A stretch of DNA of 64,000 bases from Taenia hydatigena (lineage: Eukaryota > Platyhelminthes > Cestoda > Cyclophyllidea > Taeniidae). The notes under the pieces were generated by a model. The model was not told the origin of the DNA. It saw nothing but the letters and a program-made list of their open reading frames with translations, and did no database searches. The stretch covers positions 18,206,369 through 18,270,368 of the forward strand of contig JADWOT020000005.1 of the NCBI GenBank assembly GCA_036345935.2, read 5' to 3'. This document shows, in pieces, positions 11,136 to 22,599 of the stretch. Numbering within the stretch: position 1 is the stretch's first letter; the number at the start of each line of letters is the position of its first letter. Both the position numbers and the translations under genes were made by a program.

Positions 11136-12344
11136 AGGCTGCCAAGTTCCTTCTGCGATGAAGAGTGCCAAGAGGCGAGGGTGTCTGGGGTAGGCTTCAT
11201 TTTGAATAGGAGTCATCGATCGCACCCACCGACTCCCAACATCATCTCATTTAAAAGTGGAATTTTGCTGGTGTCAGGACTACCATCAATTATGAGGATT
11301 TTTAAAAGACTGTGACAGGTGTCTCAAAAATTTGGCAGTTACCCATTAACATTGTCTGCTTGTACATATTAAACCAAAAACGTTGGCGCAGCATTTGATG
11401 TTGCTGGGTGGAATGACTCGACATAATTAGTAGAGTCTCGGTAACGGTAGCTCCTCATCCCGATGCGGTTTCATGGTTGTGATACTACTTAAGCTCTCAA
11501 TTCAGTAGAACTTGAGAGATGTGATTTGAGATTTGCCTGTCTTACGAGCTAGATCGAGCTAATTTCTTGTTGATGATTAATCCACAAGTTTTCATCGGAT
11601 GCATTTTTGCTTAAATGCAAGATAAAACTCTTATTCGGAAGAGGTGCGTCGGAAGATGAACTCGAGTCTGCGTAGGGCCCGTCAGGGAACCTGCGTGCCA
11701 AAGATTCCCTGCATAATAACATATCGTGCATTTTCTGGCCAAACCCAAATCCAATTTCACCCTCCTACATACTTCCAAGAGGGGTCTTTATTCGTTTAAT
11801 GCATCACTTATTTATTCTACAATATTTTGGAATTTGGAGGAGAATGGCGGCCTCGATGACATGAGACCACGGTACCACTAGCAGGTGGGCAATGTGATGG
11901 GATGTGATTTGATTCCCATAACGATAGGCTAACTGAAATATCCTTTTTTATTTACCAATTCCTGTCTTTCAACGTTTGCTCCAGAAGAATACTTTGCCTG
12001 GAGCAGAGCAGACTTGTAAAAAGATGAGTAATTCCAGAAAGATACGTTTCATTGTCGGGTAAAATTACCGCCAGCCTCCTATCCATGATTAAGATATACA
12101 AGGAAAGTGTGTGTGTGTTCTAACTTTTCCCCGTTAATGATTGCTGCAATTATTAACGCAAACATTCATTTGGTTGATCAATGCAGCGCGGTTTGTGCTT
12201 TAAGGATTTTTTGTGAGTGTTTATAAATCGAGCTTGCGTAGCGTAGAGCCTCATGCAATGTCACCTATCACATCCATTTTCTGTTTGAATTCCTCTTCTT
12301 TTTCTTTTGCATTGCACACTGGGCTTTTTGTTTCTTCTGGCTGA
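11136..12344. other. No gene recognised
   Basis: AT-rich non-coding DNA with short open frames on both strands and no domain, repeat or RNA gene that I can support. Confidence 0.4.
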
Positions 12345-12693
12345 ATGGTAATGCTTGTAGTGATCCTAGGTGTTTTTAGCACCATCAATACTTCCGACCT
12401 TGTTGCTCGCACGCTGATACTAAATGAACAGCTTCGACTCCTCTTGCATGTCGAATGGTGTCTCACGTTGCGCACACCTTACACAATCTACATCGATCCA
12501 CACTGCTTCAAGATGCGCAATGTGTATCGTCACATGAAGAGTTGTGGCGCAGGAGTAAACTGCTTACTGTCCCAATGTGCTCCCGCCAAACTGCTTGTCT
12601 CGCATTTCTACAGCTGCGGAGCAGCGTTGTCTTGTGTGTGAAGCCATGAGATATGCGTTGATGAAGCGATTCTATTCCATTGAAAGGAAGTGA
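12345..12693 (+). pseudogene. CBP-type TAZ1 zinc-finger pseudogene with frameshift
   Basis: The frame from 12345 encodes an Arg-Leu-Leu-Leu-His helix, then C, then a PHC-KMRNV-RHMKSC segment, VNC, SQC and LVSHF-SC, which follows the TAZ1 order of the CBP gene at 34 kb. The whole second zinc site (His, Cys, Cys, Cys) is kept. One Cys of the first site is Tyr. The third site loses its last Cys because a stop comes at 12639-12641, but one base over, the other frame resumes with a RCLVC motif matching the CPVC of TAZ1. A single-base insertion near 12612 explains this. The start of the piece also resembles the first bases of the short paralogue at 20.9 kb. This is a dead copy on the + strand. Confidence 0.65.
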
Positions 12694-12736
12694 GAGCAGA
12701 CGCACCGCGACTTCACTTTAGCGAGGCAGTAATGAT

Positions 12737-12997
12737 GTGAAATCATCCACGCAGACTACTCCAGCTCCTGACTTGTCCGATGTCCGTTTTTCCAGCAATG
12801 CAGCATGCAATCCATTGTGCCGAGCATTTCAAAGACTACGTCTTCTACACTACAACCACTGCCATCAATCAGCACGCGCACCCCATCGCAAATTATGCCA
12901 TTTGGCATGGCGGGCTGTGGGACAAATGTTGGTTCCTGTGAAGAAGTGGAATTGTTCACTCTGCAAGCTGGCTCTTTGTATGTACCCTCATGTGTAG
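12737..12997 (+). pseudogene. Second, shorter TAZ-like relic
   Basis: The frame contains a Gln-Arg-Leu-Arg-Leu-Leu-His-x3-Cys start, as in the TAZ1 of the 20-kb paralogue, with a similar TTP..DL..V.F lead-in. A KKWNC-x2-C-x4-C tail resembles the third zinc site. The middle zinc site is missing, so an internal deletion would be needed. It lies directly after the first relic in the same orientation. The resemblance is moderate. Confidence 0.3.
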
Positions 12998-15900
12998 ATG
13001 AGTGATTAGTTGGAAGACCAAGGCAAGACTTTGTTAGATGAAATTATGCATGATTGACGTATCCACAGACAGTTATTGTGTTGTTGTATTCCTTGCTTGC
13101 CTGGTTAGCCATAAACTCCTCATTGCCAGTTCGTCCCATCGTTTCTTTGGATAGACTTTTGCATACTGACTTTGCTTCCATAGTTAGTATTTCGATTTGC
13201 TGTATTAAACATGGCGGTGGATCGAAGGTCGCCTTTCGTAATTTCAAGACTACTAAAGCATTTGAAAGCAGAGCATTAAATGCCTTAAAAATATATAAGT
13301 TTATTTTACTTATGAGGTGATAAATGGCTGCTTCACCATGTTTGTGCGCATTTAAAAAAGTCGGAAAAAAGCGCTTTTTTAAGCAAATGATTTCGAGTTT
13401 TTTCTGCATTTTGGTTGCACAATTAGATCATTAGGATCCTGTGCTATTACTCGCTGTCAGTCTGCTTGTGAATCAGATAGTGTCGCATCAATTTTACTAG
13501 GCACTTAGGTTCAGTCGACTGAAATTACTTCTACATTCTCTTTCAAAACAAAGACAACAGAAACGCTTCCGGCAAGGTGGAAAGCAACGTAAGCACCAAA
13601 GGGTTGAGCATGTGGGCCAGCTAAACAACACTGCACAAAGCAAGTTCGAGTGAGAAACTAGTAGAAGGAAGCCCTTCAGACACTAACGCCTCCAAGCCGG
13701 TTAACCCACTGACTGAGTTAATAACTTGCCTCATCATTTGTGTAGGTAAATCTAATCACGTATTTTCCTTTCATTATTTATAGCCCGCATGGGAAGGTGA
13801 TGATTGCGTATGGCAATGAAATTCAATAACTCAGTCTGATGATGTAAAAACACACTTTGAGTGGACAAGTGACTGACGCATTATCACAGACATCTGAGTA
13901 CTCCCTATTAAAATTGTTCGCATCGCTAAATTTGACAAATTTGCAAGGGGTCGTCTCCTTTTCTGGCCTTTTAGGGATAAGTAACACTTCGGTGTAAAGC
14001 AATTTGGAAGTGTTCAGCTCCACGCAATTGCTACATTGCTAGAACCTGCAAATCGCATCCCATACGTCCCCAATTTAATGTACGCAATGAGCTGCTTTCA
14101 GGTGACAAAGAACTGTCCTGCATTCGACAGAAGGTGGATGGTGTAGACAGTGAAAGAAATTCATGCATTGTAACTTCGCACTGAGGCTTACACCATTGAG
14201 CCTCTCACCAAATGATGTGCCTGCATTGCAGTTGCCGATGAATGCTTGAGTTGATGCCACGCGCTCTTGAGTCACAAATTGACATAATATGAATCCTTAT
14301 ATGTTTTGTTGATTGGAAGCTTGGTCTTCCCGTAGGGAGGTAACACACACAATTAAAGCCAATACAATTATTTTTGATGGCGTAACGACGCGGATATCAG
14401 TTGTCAACTGTGGCAGCCAACATTTGTTAAACCAAGTCGAACGTCGATTGCCTCTTCTCATTTGCAGTTTAAGGTTGCTTTAGTATATGGCAGAGGAGTT
14501 CGGTGTGAGTGTCAGTGGTTGAAGGGGTGTTTTTCGGTGGCTAAGCTTGCCTTGAGGGGAGGCCCGTTCCTAAAGGCCGCATTGTTAGCATCGATGCCCA
14601 TGGTGATTGGTCAGACATCAGTTTGGAGGCTAGGGATTTGAGCAAGGCGACAATCATTACAAACCACGGCATGAAATTTGGTCCTTCGAAACATTCCCCA
14701 TGTTCAACCTCCTGCTGCTGCTGCTTCGAATGGTTATTCTCCGCCTCCCTGTCATTCCATGAACAGTTGGTCTGACGTGGAAGAAGGTCTGTTGGATCGA
14801 GTAAACCAAGTCATGTTGTGATCCAGTGGATTGTTGCCTTCCTCAACATCCTTTCATTTGCACCACAAAATCTGTTTTCGGTCGATCAGCTAGCTGTGTT
14901 AGCTTTATAGGGCATTTGTTTGAAGCCAAGCAGCTTGAATTTGAAGAGTGGCCTTAAGTTGATTGAAATTGATGGCAACTGAAAGTTGCTTTGGCTTCGA
15001 TTTCGAATTCACGCCCGTTTTAATTCGACTGGTGACATAACTACCCCTTTTTAGACTCGAGACTTGTAAATTCACAGCTGATGTGTCAATCGCTCTTTTC
15101 CAGTTGCCTTATTAGGTCCCTAAGATTTTGCCTCCGCCTTTGCTTTTGACATGAAAGCCTACTTCGTCAAATCAAAGCTCACATACTAGACTGACTATAG
15201 AAGAATAGTGCTATGCCCTTCTGTTTTATTAACTCTCAATTAGTTGTCTGCATTTAACTTGGAAAGCATCTTTCCTGTGAGTGAATGTGCGCATCCATCT
15301 TGCGACAAACACTGTGTTCAGTTGAATGAGTGCGAGGGATGTGAGGTTGTTCGATGTAGCACAACTGCCTCTTAGGCAAAGAAACCTAACAGCAGTCCGA
15401 TCTTTATGCACTTCCTTACCACGTGAAACAATTGAGTAACTTTGGGTAAAATGAAGCCATTCGAAAAAGCTAATAAGGAGGTCGTGGAAGCGACGGAAAG
15501 GAAATTAACCCATTCAACACTTAAGATTAAACTCACGGAAAATGAGCTCTCAAGTACTCGTGACTCCATAGCATGAATGCTACTTATCATCGACCAAATC
15601 AAGTTTGAAATCTGCTTAAATGCAACCTTTTGGATAAGGCGAGTCATTGGTCGAACGGTGATGTAGCCACTTTTCGAGTTGCTGGTTGATGATGACGTTC
15701 GTGTCAACGAATACATAAAAGGTTAGTACGCTGTAAGAAGTCACAGTTTATAATGCTCTTTATGATGCCAGTGCAATCATTTGTAAGGTAACTAAATGTG
15801 GCTAATCACCTTATGGTTCTCGAATCCCCCTTTAAATACCACCAATGCCATTCAAAATTACCGTGTTTGTCTGTAATTAAAGCGTATGAGCCTAATTTAT

Positions 15901-16163
15901 GCATCCATTTAAGTGTATTTCAACGTGCTTTGATGTGTTGTTTAAAGGCGTGCATGGACTCGCGCAGCTCGAATCATAAGGTTTGGGTCACGCCAATCGG
16001 TTCCGTAGGTTTAGCTAGCTGTGTTCATGTTGGAGGTCTTAGTCACACAGTTGCCTTATGGGAAGGATAAAGTTACTTTTCCGACCTATCTTAAACATCG
16101 GTGTTTATGTGTAGGGGCATTTAGTCCAAAGGTAACGGTTGTAGCATTTATTTTAGTGGCATA
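12998..16163. other. No gene recognised
   Basis: About 3.2 kb without a supported gene. Open frames at 13044-13409 (-), 15372-15716 (-) and 15798-16070 (+) have no recognisable domain or convincing splice context. Base composition is ordinary, and no tandem repeat was seen. Confidence 0.4.
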
Positions 16164-16878
16164 ATGGAAAGGCGTTCCATTACCGAACCTGCATTACCAA
16201 CGCCGACTTCCAACAGCGGCAATTTAAATGATGAAATGCGGCAATATTTGCAACTTTCCCAACTCACACAGAACGAACTGTCAGCAGGGGATTCAGATTC
16301 GACCGAGTCAAGGTTTGGTGGCACCAACACTGCCTCTGAAACTGCACAGGATGTAATCGATGACTTTGTGCAGGCGCTAGGCGAATTGCGCATCATTCCA
16401 GGAGGTAATAATGCACCTAACCGAACTGCTTCTGCTGTTTTCTCACTTGCAGAGCTTACTGTTGCGAGCACGAAGTCTCGCAAGCAGACCATCGGTGAAT
16501 TGTAAGTAGTTGCCTTTTTTCACGAAACAATGCGTTAGAGCAAGGTGCGCATTGGGACATTACAATAGTGGATGTTGCAATGCTTCGCCCTCACACTCAT
16601 GGGGTTTGCAGAGAAGGCGGAAAATGCGATGTCTACAACGAATGAAGTTGAAGTGTAGCATTTTTGGTGGATTTTGGAGGAAGACACCCAACTGTGCAAG
16701 GATTGGAGGGAGGTTCGAATTCGACGAAGACAAGTTACAGAGTTTTGCATGTGGAGACGATGCCGACACTCCTACTTTGTGTTATAATTGCTTAACCCCT
16801 AAGTGGACTTTTTTAAAATCCCATCACATGTCTTCAATCCCTTTACCTGACCGCTATCATGCGAAAAGGAGGCAGTAA
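16164..16878 (+). CDS. Unidentified two-exon gene with 37-nt intron, Cys-rich second exon
   Basis: ATG at 16164 follows a TTTTAG acceptor by seven bases, as at the CBP start. Exon 1 is 16164-16501, the intron 16502-16538 (GTAAGT to TTAG, 37 nt, the size class of the CBP introns) and exon 2 16539-16878, giving 225 residues. Exon 1 is acidic and Ser/Thr-rich with a helical D-F-V-x-A-L-G-E-L segment. The same pattern, helix then Pro/Ser stretch then S-L, appears in the gene at 26.3 kb, so the two look related. Exon 2 has a HYNSGCC motif, an RRRKMR-x-LQRMK stretch that recalls TAZ1 ([11 protein letters not shown]), and later C-x2-C pairs, but no complete zinc-finger pattern. It could be a fast-evolving CBP-derived gene or a pseudogene. 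The frame stays open across the junction. Confidence 0.4.
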
Positions 16879-18213
16879 AATGGCTTTGGTCGAATGCTTC
16901 CTGCCTTCTTTATTCGTGTGCGATTGAGATTGGGAGTGGCCCAGGGGTCACTCATTCTGGCTATCCAGCAGTCCTGCGGTCCACCAAGGTACCATTCAGC
17001 ACGGGTAGCAATTCACCACTGAGAGCTACTGCATTCGTATACAGATAGACGTGTTCATCTAGAATTCAGTAGCACGGATGCAATTCCGTTTCAAATAAGG
17101 GGGTTAGAATTTCTTCTCTAGCAACAGCCAAATCGGAAAAGATTTCATTGCTAGACGAAGGTTTTCATTTGATTTGTTCAGTCGGATGAGATACCTGCAC
17201 AAATGACTGGCATTATGAAAGCTTCCTACGATGCAAAAATACAACCGTGTTGCATTTTATGATTGTCGTTGGGACGAATACCTTGACATGCTCGACCTTG
17301 CACTGTAGGGTGTGCAGGGTGATCAGCACAATTGGTGCAATGTAGCAACATATCACTCAACGCATGATAGCGGTCCCCATTAAATGGCAAGGCTCATCTC
17401 CTTCTAGCTTTCTTCAATTGTGAGACAAAAACTTCGTAGAGAAGGGACAATGAAAAGAAGCATCGGGCGATTAATTGTGTAATGAGGGAGAATACAAGCA
17501 GATGCATTTACTCACATTTACATTTCCTGCTTTTGAGAGGAGGGTGGTACTAATGATAAACGTCATCGAAAGTATAAGGCCAGTTAGCGAATAGAAAAGA
17601 TTCAACATGTATCAGAAAGAAGAGTTTCCCTGAACTTCATGAGAAGCAAAACAGGATTCCCAATAGCTAATTAGTGCTAGAAATGCGGCAAAATTTGAAG
17701 AAAATAAGGCGCAAAAGTAGATGAAAGTGTAAGTGAAATGTGATGCAGAGTCAGGGCTCAGAAAGTAAACACTGACAAATTACACAGGAGAATAATTAAA
17801 CAACAGCAAATACAGAACGCAAACGTACAATGACCACATTGTGGAATTAAGAAGCGCTAGACAAGGGAAAATAAATGGTGCAAGTTCCAAGACATCCAAC
17901 TGGATACGTGCAGTGCACCGATGACAGGATTGGGAGCCAATGCAACGAATACCGAATCAAGTTGTGCCTGCAAGTGGATCTCTATGTCAGCCGCAATGCT
18001 GCGATGTGGAGATGAAGCGACTGAGTTCAGGGGAGAATGTTGCAGAGGTCGTGAGCAAATGCTGGTGGTCACACGTGAACGTGTGCGGTGCACTGCTGAC
18101 AGCGCTACTACATACCTCTCAGTAATGTCGTCCAATATTCCATCGGCCGTAATACACAGAGAAGCGAATCTATTCTACAATGTCGATTTCGATCATTTTA
18201 GTTCCAAGCATTA
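16879..18213. other. No clear gene; Cys-containing open frames at 17.9-18.1 kb
   Basis: Overlapping open frames lie at 17921-18256 and 17940-18125 (+) and 17857-18135 (-). One + frame has a GECCRGREQML stretch faintly like the HCASSRQII of TAZ1, upstream of a better TAZ1-like piece at 18.3 kb. Nothing else is supportable. Confidence 0.25.
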
Positions 18214-18426
18214 TTGCATCACAAATGTATACCAACGTATGTGCTGCTTTCTGTAGGTAAAAATGCACTTTTCTGGGTCTTGTTTTTAATCTACAAGTAC
18301 CACTGTCTTCGATGCAACGATTCCGCTCTCCTTTCAGACCTGATGCATCTCTTTACTCAGAGTGCTAATGGACATTGTTTTGGTTGCAAAATAATGAGTT
18401 GCAAACTAGATATCAAAGTAGCTTGA
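18214..18426 (+). pseudogene. TAZ1-like relic (third zinc site)
   Basis: The frame includes H-C-x2-C, then S-D-L-M-H-L-F, then G-H-C-F-G-C. This lines up with the D-L-I-A-H-W, then K-C-V-V-C, of the intact short paralogue at 20 kb, including spacing near the final C-x2-C. The zinc-site Cys after the His is Ser. The upstream helix and first zinc site were not found in the same frame. It is probably a partial decayed copy on the + strand. Confidence 0.35.
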
Positions 18427-20070
18427 TGCATCATCTAACCACTAAGGACATGCCGTTATGGCGACCGGACTGCCTCCGTATTTAAGTGCAGTTACTGTTA
18501 ATCTCATGTCCGAAAGAGAAGACAGAAACAATGTAAGGCAACATAGTTATTTGAAGACGACCATTCCTCTATGTTACAGGAGCTTAAATGTGTAAGTTTA
18601 ACCCAAAAGTAGTGTGAACACAACTATGACTATGTGACCATCCAGGGCCAGCCATAAAATCTGCTTCCCCGTTTCTGACACCCAGAGGACCCAATCCGAC
18701 AGTGGTGGTTCGGTTGTTAGTGTCGATTCTCCGATCGTTGCGCTGGTCGCAGTCTTTCGCTGCAAGCCACTGTACTACTGGTCAAGCCGCCTCCCCACCG
18801 ATTTGTGGCACGTAAAAACGCACAAAAATGCTAAGGCCTAACACTCAATGCCAACTATTATCGCACTGAATGCATAGGCCTCTATGTGATGAGATTGTAC
18901 TCGTGCTCGTGGTGCGAAGATCAGCTAACTAGTTCATTTGATCCTCATTCAAATGGACATCAACAGACTGTAGTTCAAATTTATTCTGCTAATTCAACTC
19001 ATTTGAGTGATGAATTAACGCATGTGCGGATGCAAAGGTACACAAGCGTTGTATTGATGTCTAGGCTAGTACACATTTCTCCGAAGTGCCTGCAATTTCT
19101 TGCAGAATGCAATTAGTTTCAAGAGTGCTTATGAAAGTGCTACGAGCTTTGAATGTTGGCATGACGCAACGACGATTTTCAAGCACAAGTCAATACCTTT
19201 AAGCAGCGTTTGAGGTCCGGAGTTATAAAATGAATCAAACAAGGTAAAATGAAAAGCGATAAGTGGATTCTTGGAAAGATTAGCCCTTCTGAGTTTATTG
19301 AACCTAACCATTTTCTGATTTCTTCAAAGACTTAAATAGATTCCTCACCCACTTACCCGTATTACTGATTTAATAAGTAATCGGACGTTCGGCAGCGAAT
19401 ATCTGCTACTCTAAAGTTGCACAAAACAGAGAGGTGTACCACAAGTGCCTTGGGGAAGTAGTTAGAGAGGAGAAGGGAGACACGAGGTGTGGTGGTGGAG
19501 CAGACGATAAGGCCGACCAAGGGAATGAAGCCAGAGAAACAAGTCAACCTTTCTCATGCGACCATCGGTAACAATGTTCGTCTACGTGACACCAAAGGTG
19601 ATTCGCTGTCTGGTGTATATGAGGTTTTTAATTCGGAGTCGTAGATGGTATCCTTACGAAATTTCAAGCTCACATTAAGGGAGATGCTTAGGACAATTAA
19701 AATAAATCCGAGATGTGTGTACAAAGGTGTGAACGCAAGCAATGCCATGCCCGACGGAACTCTACTGACCACTGACAGTTCTCCTAGAGTAGGTTCTGCG
19801 AACTCGTCCGCAATTGAAAGTTTGTTAAGATCACTCCATTTTGTAAAGCATTGCCGAAATGGATGCCACCAGTCCCATTCATAATAATCACTAACCATCA
19901 AGTGCCAGTTCACTTAGGAATTTGGGTGCGGCCGAAATGCCCTCAAGACGAAAAGCCACAATGATCTCGAACAAGTGTATTGCCATGCAAAATTAAGCAG
20001 AGTCTTGAGGTGTGAGTGATAGCGTTAGTGATATCTAGGGCTCCAGTTTGCTAGTCGGTTCATATAAGAC
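18427..20070. other. No gene recognised; weak similarity of an open frame to the 26-kb gene
   Basis: The + frame at 19645-19884 has a TL...SANSS...E-x-L-x-x-SL pattern resembling the helical part of the 26.3-kb gene product. The opposite frame at 19554-19913 is longer (119 codons), hydrophobic in the middle, and lacks a known domain. Either could be chance. Confidence 0.25.
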
Positions 20071-20931
20071 TCAGTGGACGCGAATACGGGTGCCATAAAT
20101 CTCACTGCAGCTTTTGACATGAATCCTGCGTATCTTACGATACAAAGCAAAAAGAAGAGTATAATATGCTTTACTACTTGGAGCTGTAGTGAATATGCTG
20201 TTTTCGAGCCTAATTAGGGTCACAAGACGGTCAATCACTCGTCGATGATTACGGAATGAAGGATCCAGGTATGGAATGAGGAACTTGGCCCTAAAATTCG
20301 CTGATTATTGACAATATATAGGCACTTACATTGATCGGACAATGCAGCCTCGGAACTCTTCATCGAAAGCAGCTTGCCAATCCGCCTCCTCAAGCTTAGC
20401 ACTTCTACATTGGGGAGGACAACTCGCAAACACGTCACCGTTAATAGGCTGTGAATGGCTTTCAATACTTTCAGGCAAATGCGCGAACATCGTGCATGAT
20501 TGTGACCAGGGAGCATCGAATCGTTGTGTGGCATTTGCTAGACCAGTGGCGAGACCACCAACTTCGCTGGACTGCGAAGTGACGATGGGATCAGGCTGCC
20601 CACGTCGCCGACTAGGAATGAATATCACGGGTGCACACACAACACACTTTTCATCGGTGCAGTTCCGCCAGTGGGCAATAAGGTCCTTCGAAGTAGTGCA
20701 ATAAGCTCTTTCACAGTCTACTTCTCTTCCGCATTCTTCCATGTGCTTAAGCAAACTTCTAACTTTGCCGCAATTAGGGATAGTGCAACACGCGGACGGC
20801 ACCTGATCTTGGCGGCAGCAATGGGCGTGCAGCAGTAGACGGAGATGCTGTTGTTTGAAGTGCACAAATTTTAGATTGGTAGGGCTTAAAGTCGTTGGTT
20901 GATACCCTGTGGCAGATTTGGCATTTGCCAT
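20071..20931 (-). CDS. Short CBP/p300 paralogue: TAZ1 plus KIX only
   Basis: Two exons on the - strand, 20330-20931 and 20071-20290, are joined across a 39-nt intron (GTAAGT to TTTTAG) and encode 273 residues. The start ATG is four bases after a TTCTAG acceptor. Residues 27-101 form a TAZ1 domain with all twelve zinc ligands (H35 C39 C49 C54; H63 C67 C73 C78; H87 C91 C96 C99). Residues about 183-262 form a KIX domain: DW start, I-P-x-L-D-P turn, RR-V-I-D helix, and a helix-3 Tyr in the LLFALYRKI segment. The intron cuts the KIX at the same place and phase as in the CBP gene at 34 kb. The protein stops after KIX, so there is no bromodomain, HAT, ZZ or TAZ2. In CBP these two domains bind transcription factor activation domains, so a competitor or adaptor role is inferred. 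The intact frame and ligands argue against a pseudogene. Confidence 0.75.
20291..20329 (-). other. 39-nt intron inside the KIX domain of the short paralogue
   Basis: Read on the - strand, GTAAGT starts right after the second base of a codon, and the intron ends in TTTTAG. The CBP gene has a 35-nt intron (35322-35356) at the homologous codon and the same phase, which shows common descent of the two genes rather than retrocopying. Confidence 0.75.
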
Positions 20932-22599
20932 CAGCCTAGAAGGAAAATGATGGTGTATGCGAAGGATGCTTTAGTTTGTGCGTTAACTTCGTTGAGTCAA
21001 AGATGCAAACTGAAGGGATATCAAACGTGAGCTCGTCCAAAGCACCCTTACGAAAACAAATCATAGCCATGGATGTTTAAATCTACCTTTGCTTCATTGG
21101 CAAAGATAGCTACGCATATAACCGACCTTTCGTTGCGTGTCTTATGGACAGTGTTCGAGTGAACTTGGCGATTGCCAGCATCTCTGCTTGAGAACTCGTC
21201 ATGGTCATCAAGGTCGAATGCAAGACAAGCTTCTTTTTCTATAAGCCATGAAAAGCGACGACACTGTTATTACACTTTATTCTCATTCCCCAACTTAGCC
21301 TATATTTTTATTTCCAAATGCTATCGTAACCTTAGTTTTTTAAAGCGATTGTTTACTCAACCATTATAGAGAGCCTATTGGGTAATTAGGAAATCTACCG
21401 AAACAGATGATGTTGGAAGAATTTGACGATCCATTCCGCCAAAAGAGCCAATAGGCCAACTGGGATGGATTAAGGTGGAAGGAGTTAAGATTGTATGATA
21501 GGCCGCAGCGGCGTTCATGAAACATGCTTGGATGGCGCGATGAAAGAGCCAGACCGAGTTGACACTTTTGAGGATTTTCGGTGACCCTACATGACGCGCT
21601 CCAGTGGCCGCATCTTATCTGCAGACTGTGTTCACTGAAATCTAATCCACCCCCAACTAAGCCAAACGGGTGGAAGTCAAAGCACCAGAAATCGACTATT
21701 AGAGTAGGCTTGACTGGACTCTGCTCGACTTGACTCGCCTCGAATGGACTGATGCACTGTATGGGCTTCGACATCGTCTTGCCCTCCTCGGTGAACCGAA
21801 CCAACGTCATGCTTTGAACTGGCCACCATTAGCACCGGTCGACTGCTTTGTTTGGCGTCATGTTTGGGTCCTACTCCAGATGCAATCAAATGTATGCGGC
21901 TGACAATACACAGCTTCAGCTGATCATTAACCAAAAAACATACAACTTGATGTGCCCACACTCGTGTTTCACGATTCCGTTGCGAGCCACCACATCTTAA
22001 AATCAGACAGGATATACTATCCATGGCTTTTATGGTCGTTTTAGCATTTACACCTATATCGATATAAAATCAGCGAATTGCTGTCCTTGGAGCTCCACTG
22101 TCTTCTTGAAAATGTGTCTCTGTGCATTCTGAGCGGTACCAAACTGCAACACCCGACCCACTTTGTTGCTTTAATGTAAGGATTAGAATAAGGGACTTCT
22201 CCATCTTCCCTGAAAGGTAGTGGATTACTAAAAGGACTTCTTTCCACCTGACTAACAAATCGAACGTTATCTTACGTTTTGAATTCCAGAAAACATCCAC
22301 TGAACCAGTGGCAATGCCAGCACTTGGCTGTGAAGCTGCCATAGCTTTAATGTTTACAATCACTTTTATTTAACTCGGCTGCCCCTTTTAGTAAAATTAC
22401 TGAGACCCATAGGTCTCATCTTCGTCGCTAAATTTTGGATGAACACGGGAACATGCGCGTGAATGCGGTAGCGCTTACTACTGACTAGCTACCTACGCTA
22501 GACTGGTAGCTGCAGGAAACGCAGGATATACCTATCCGTGGCATTCATGGTCATTTTCTAGCATCTAGGCCTATAACGACTCCGACGTTGATCAGTGTT
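20932..22599. other. No gene recognised; holds part of a 60-bp direct repeat
   Basis: Several overlapping - frames at 21364-22363 have no domain. Short tandem-like strings of GACTGGACT/GACTTGACT occur near 21710-21750. The segment at about 22009-22066 is a diverged direct repeat of 22521-22580 (both begin CAGGATATAC and share TATCC-TGGC-TT-ATGGTC). Confidence 0.35.

Noticed and set aside
16148..16492. 114-codon frame antisense to the 16-kb gene
   Set aside because: It is the shadow of the plus-strand exon, which has the acceptor-ATG context, a mini-intron and a second exon.
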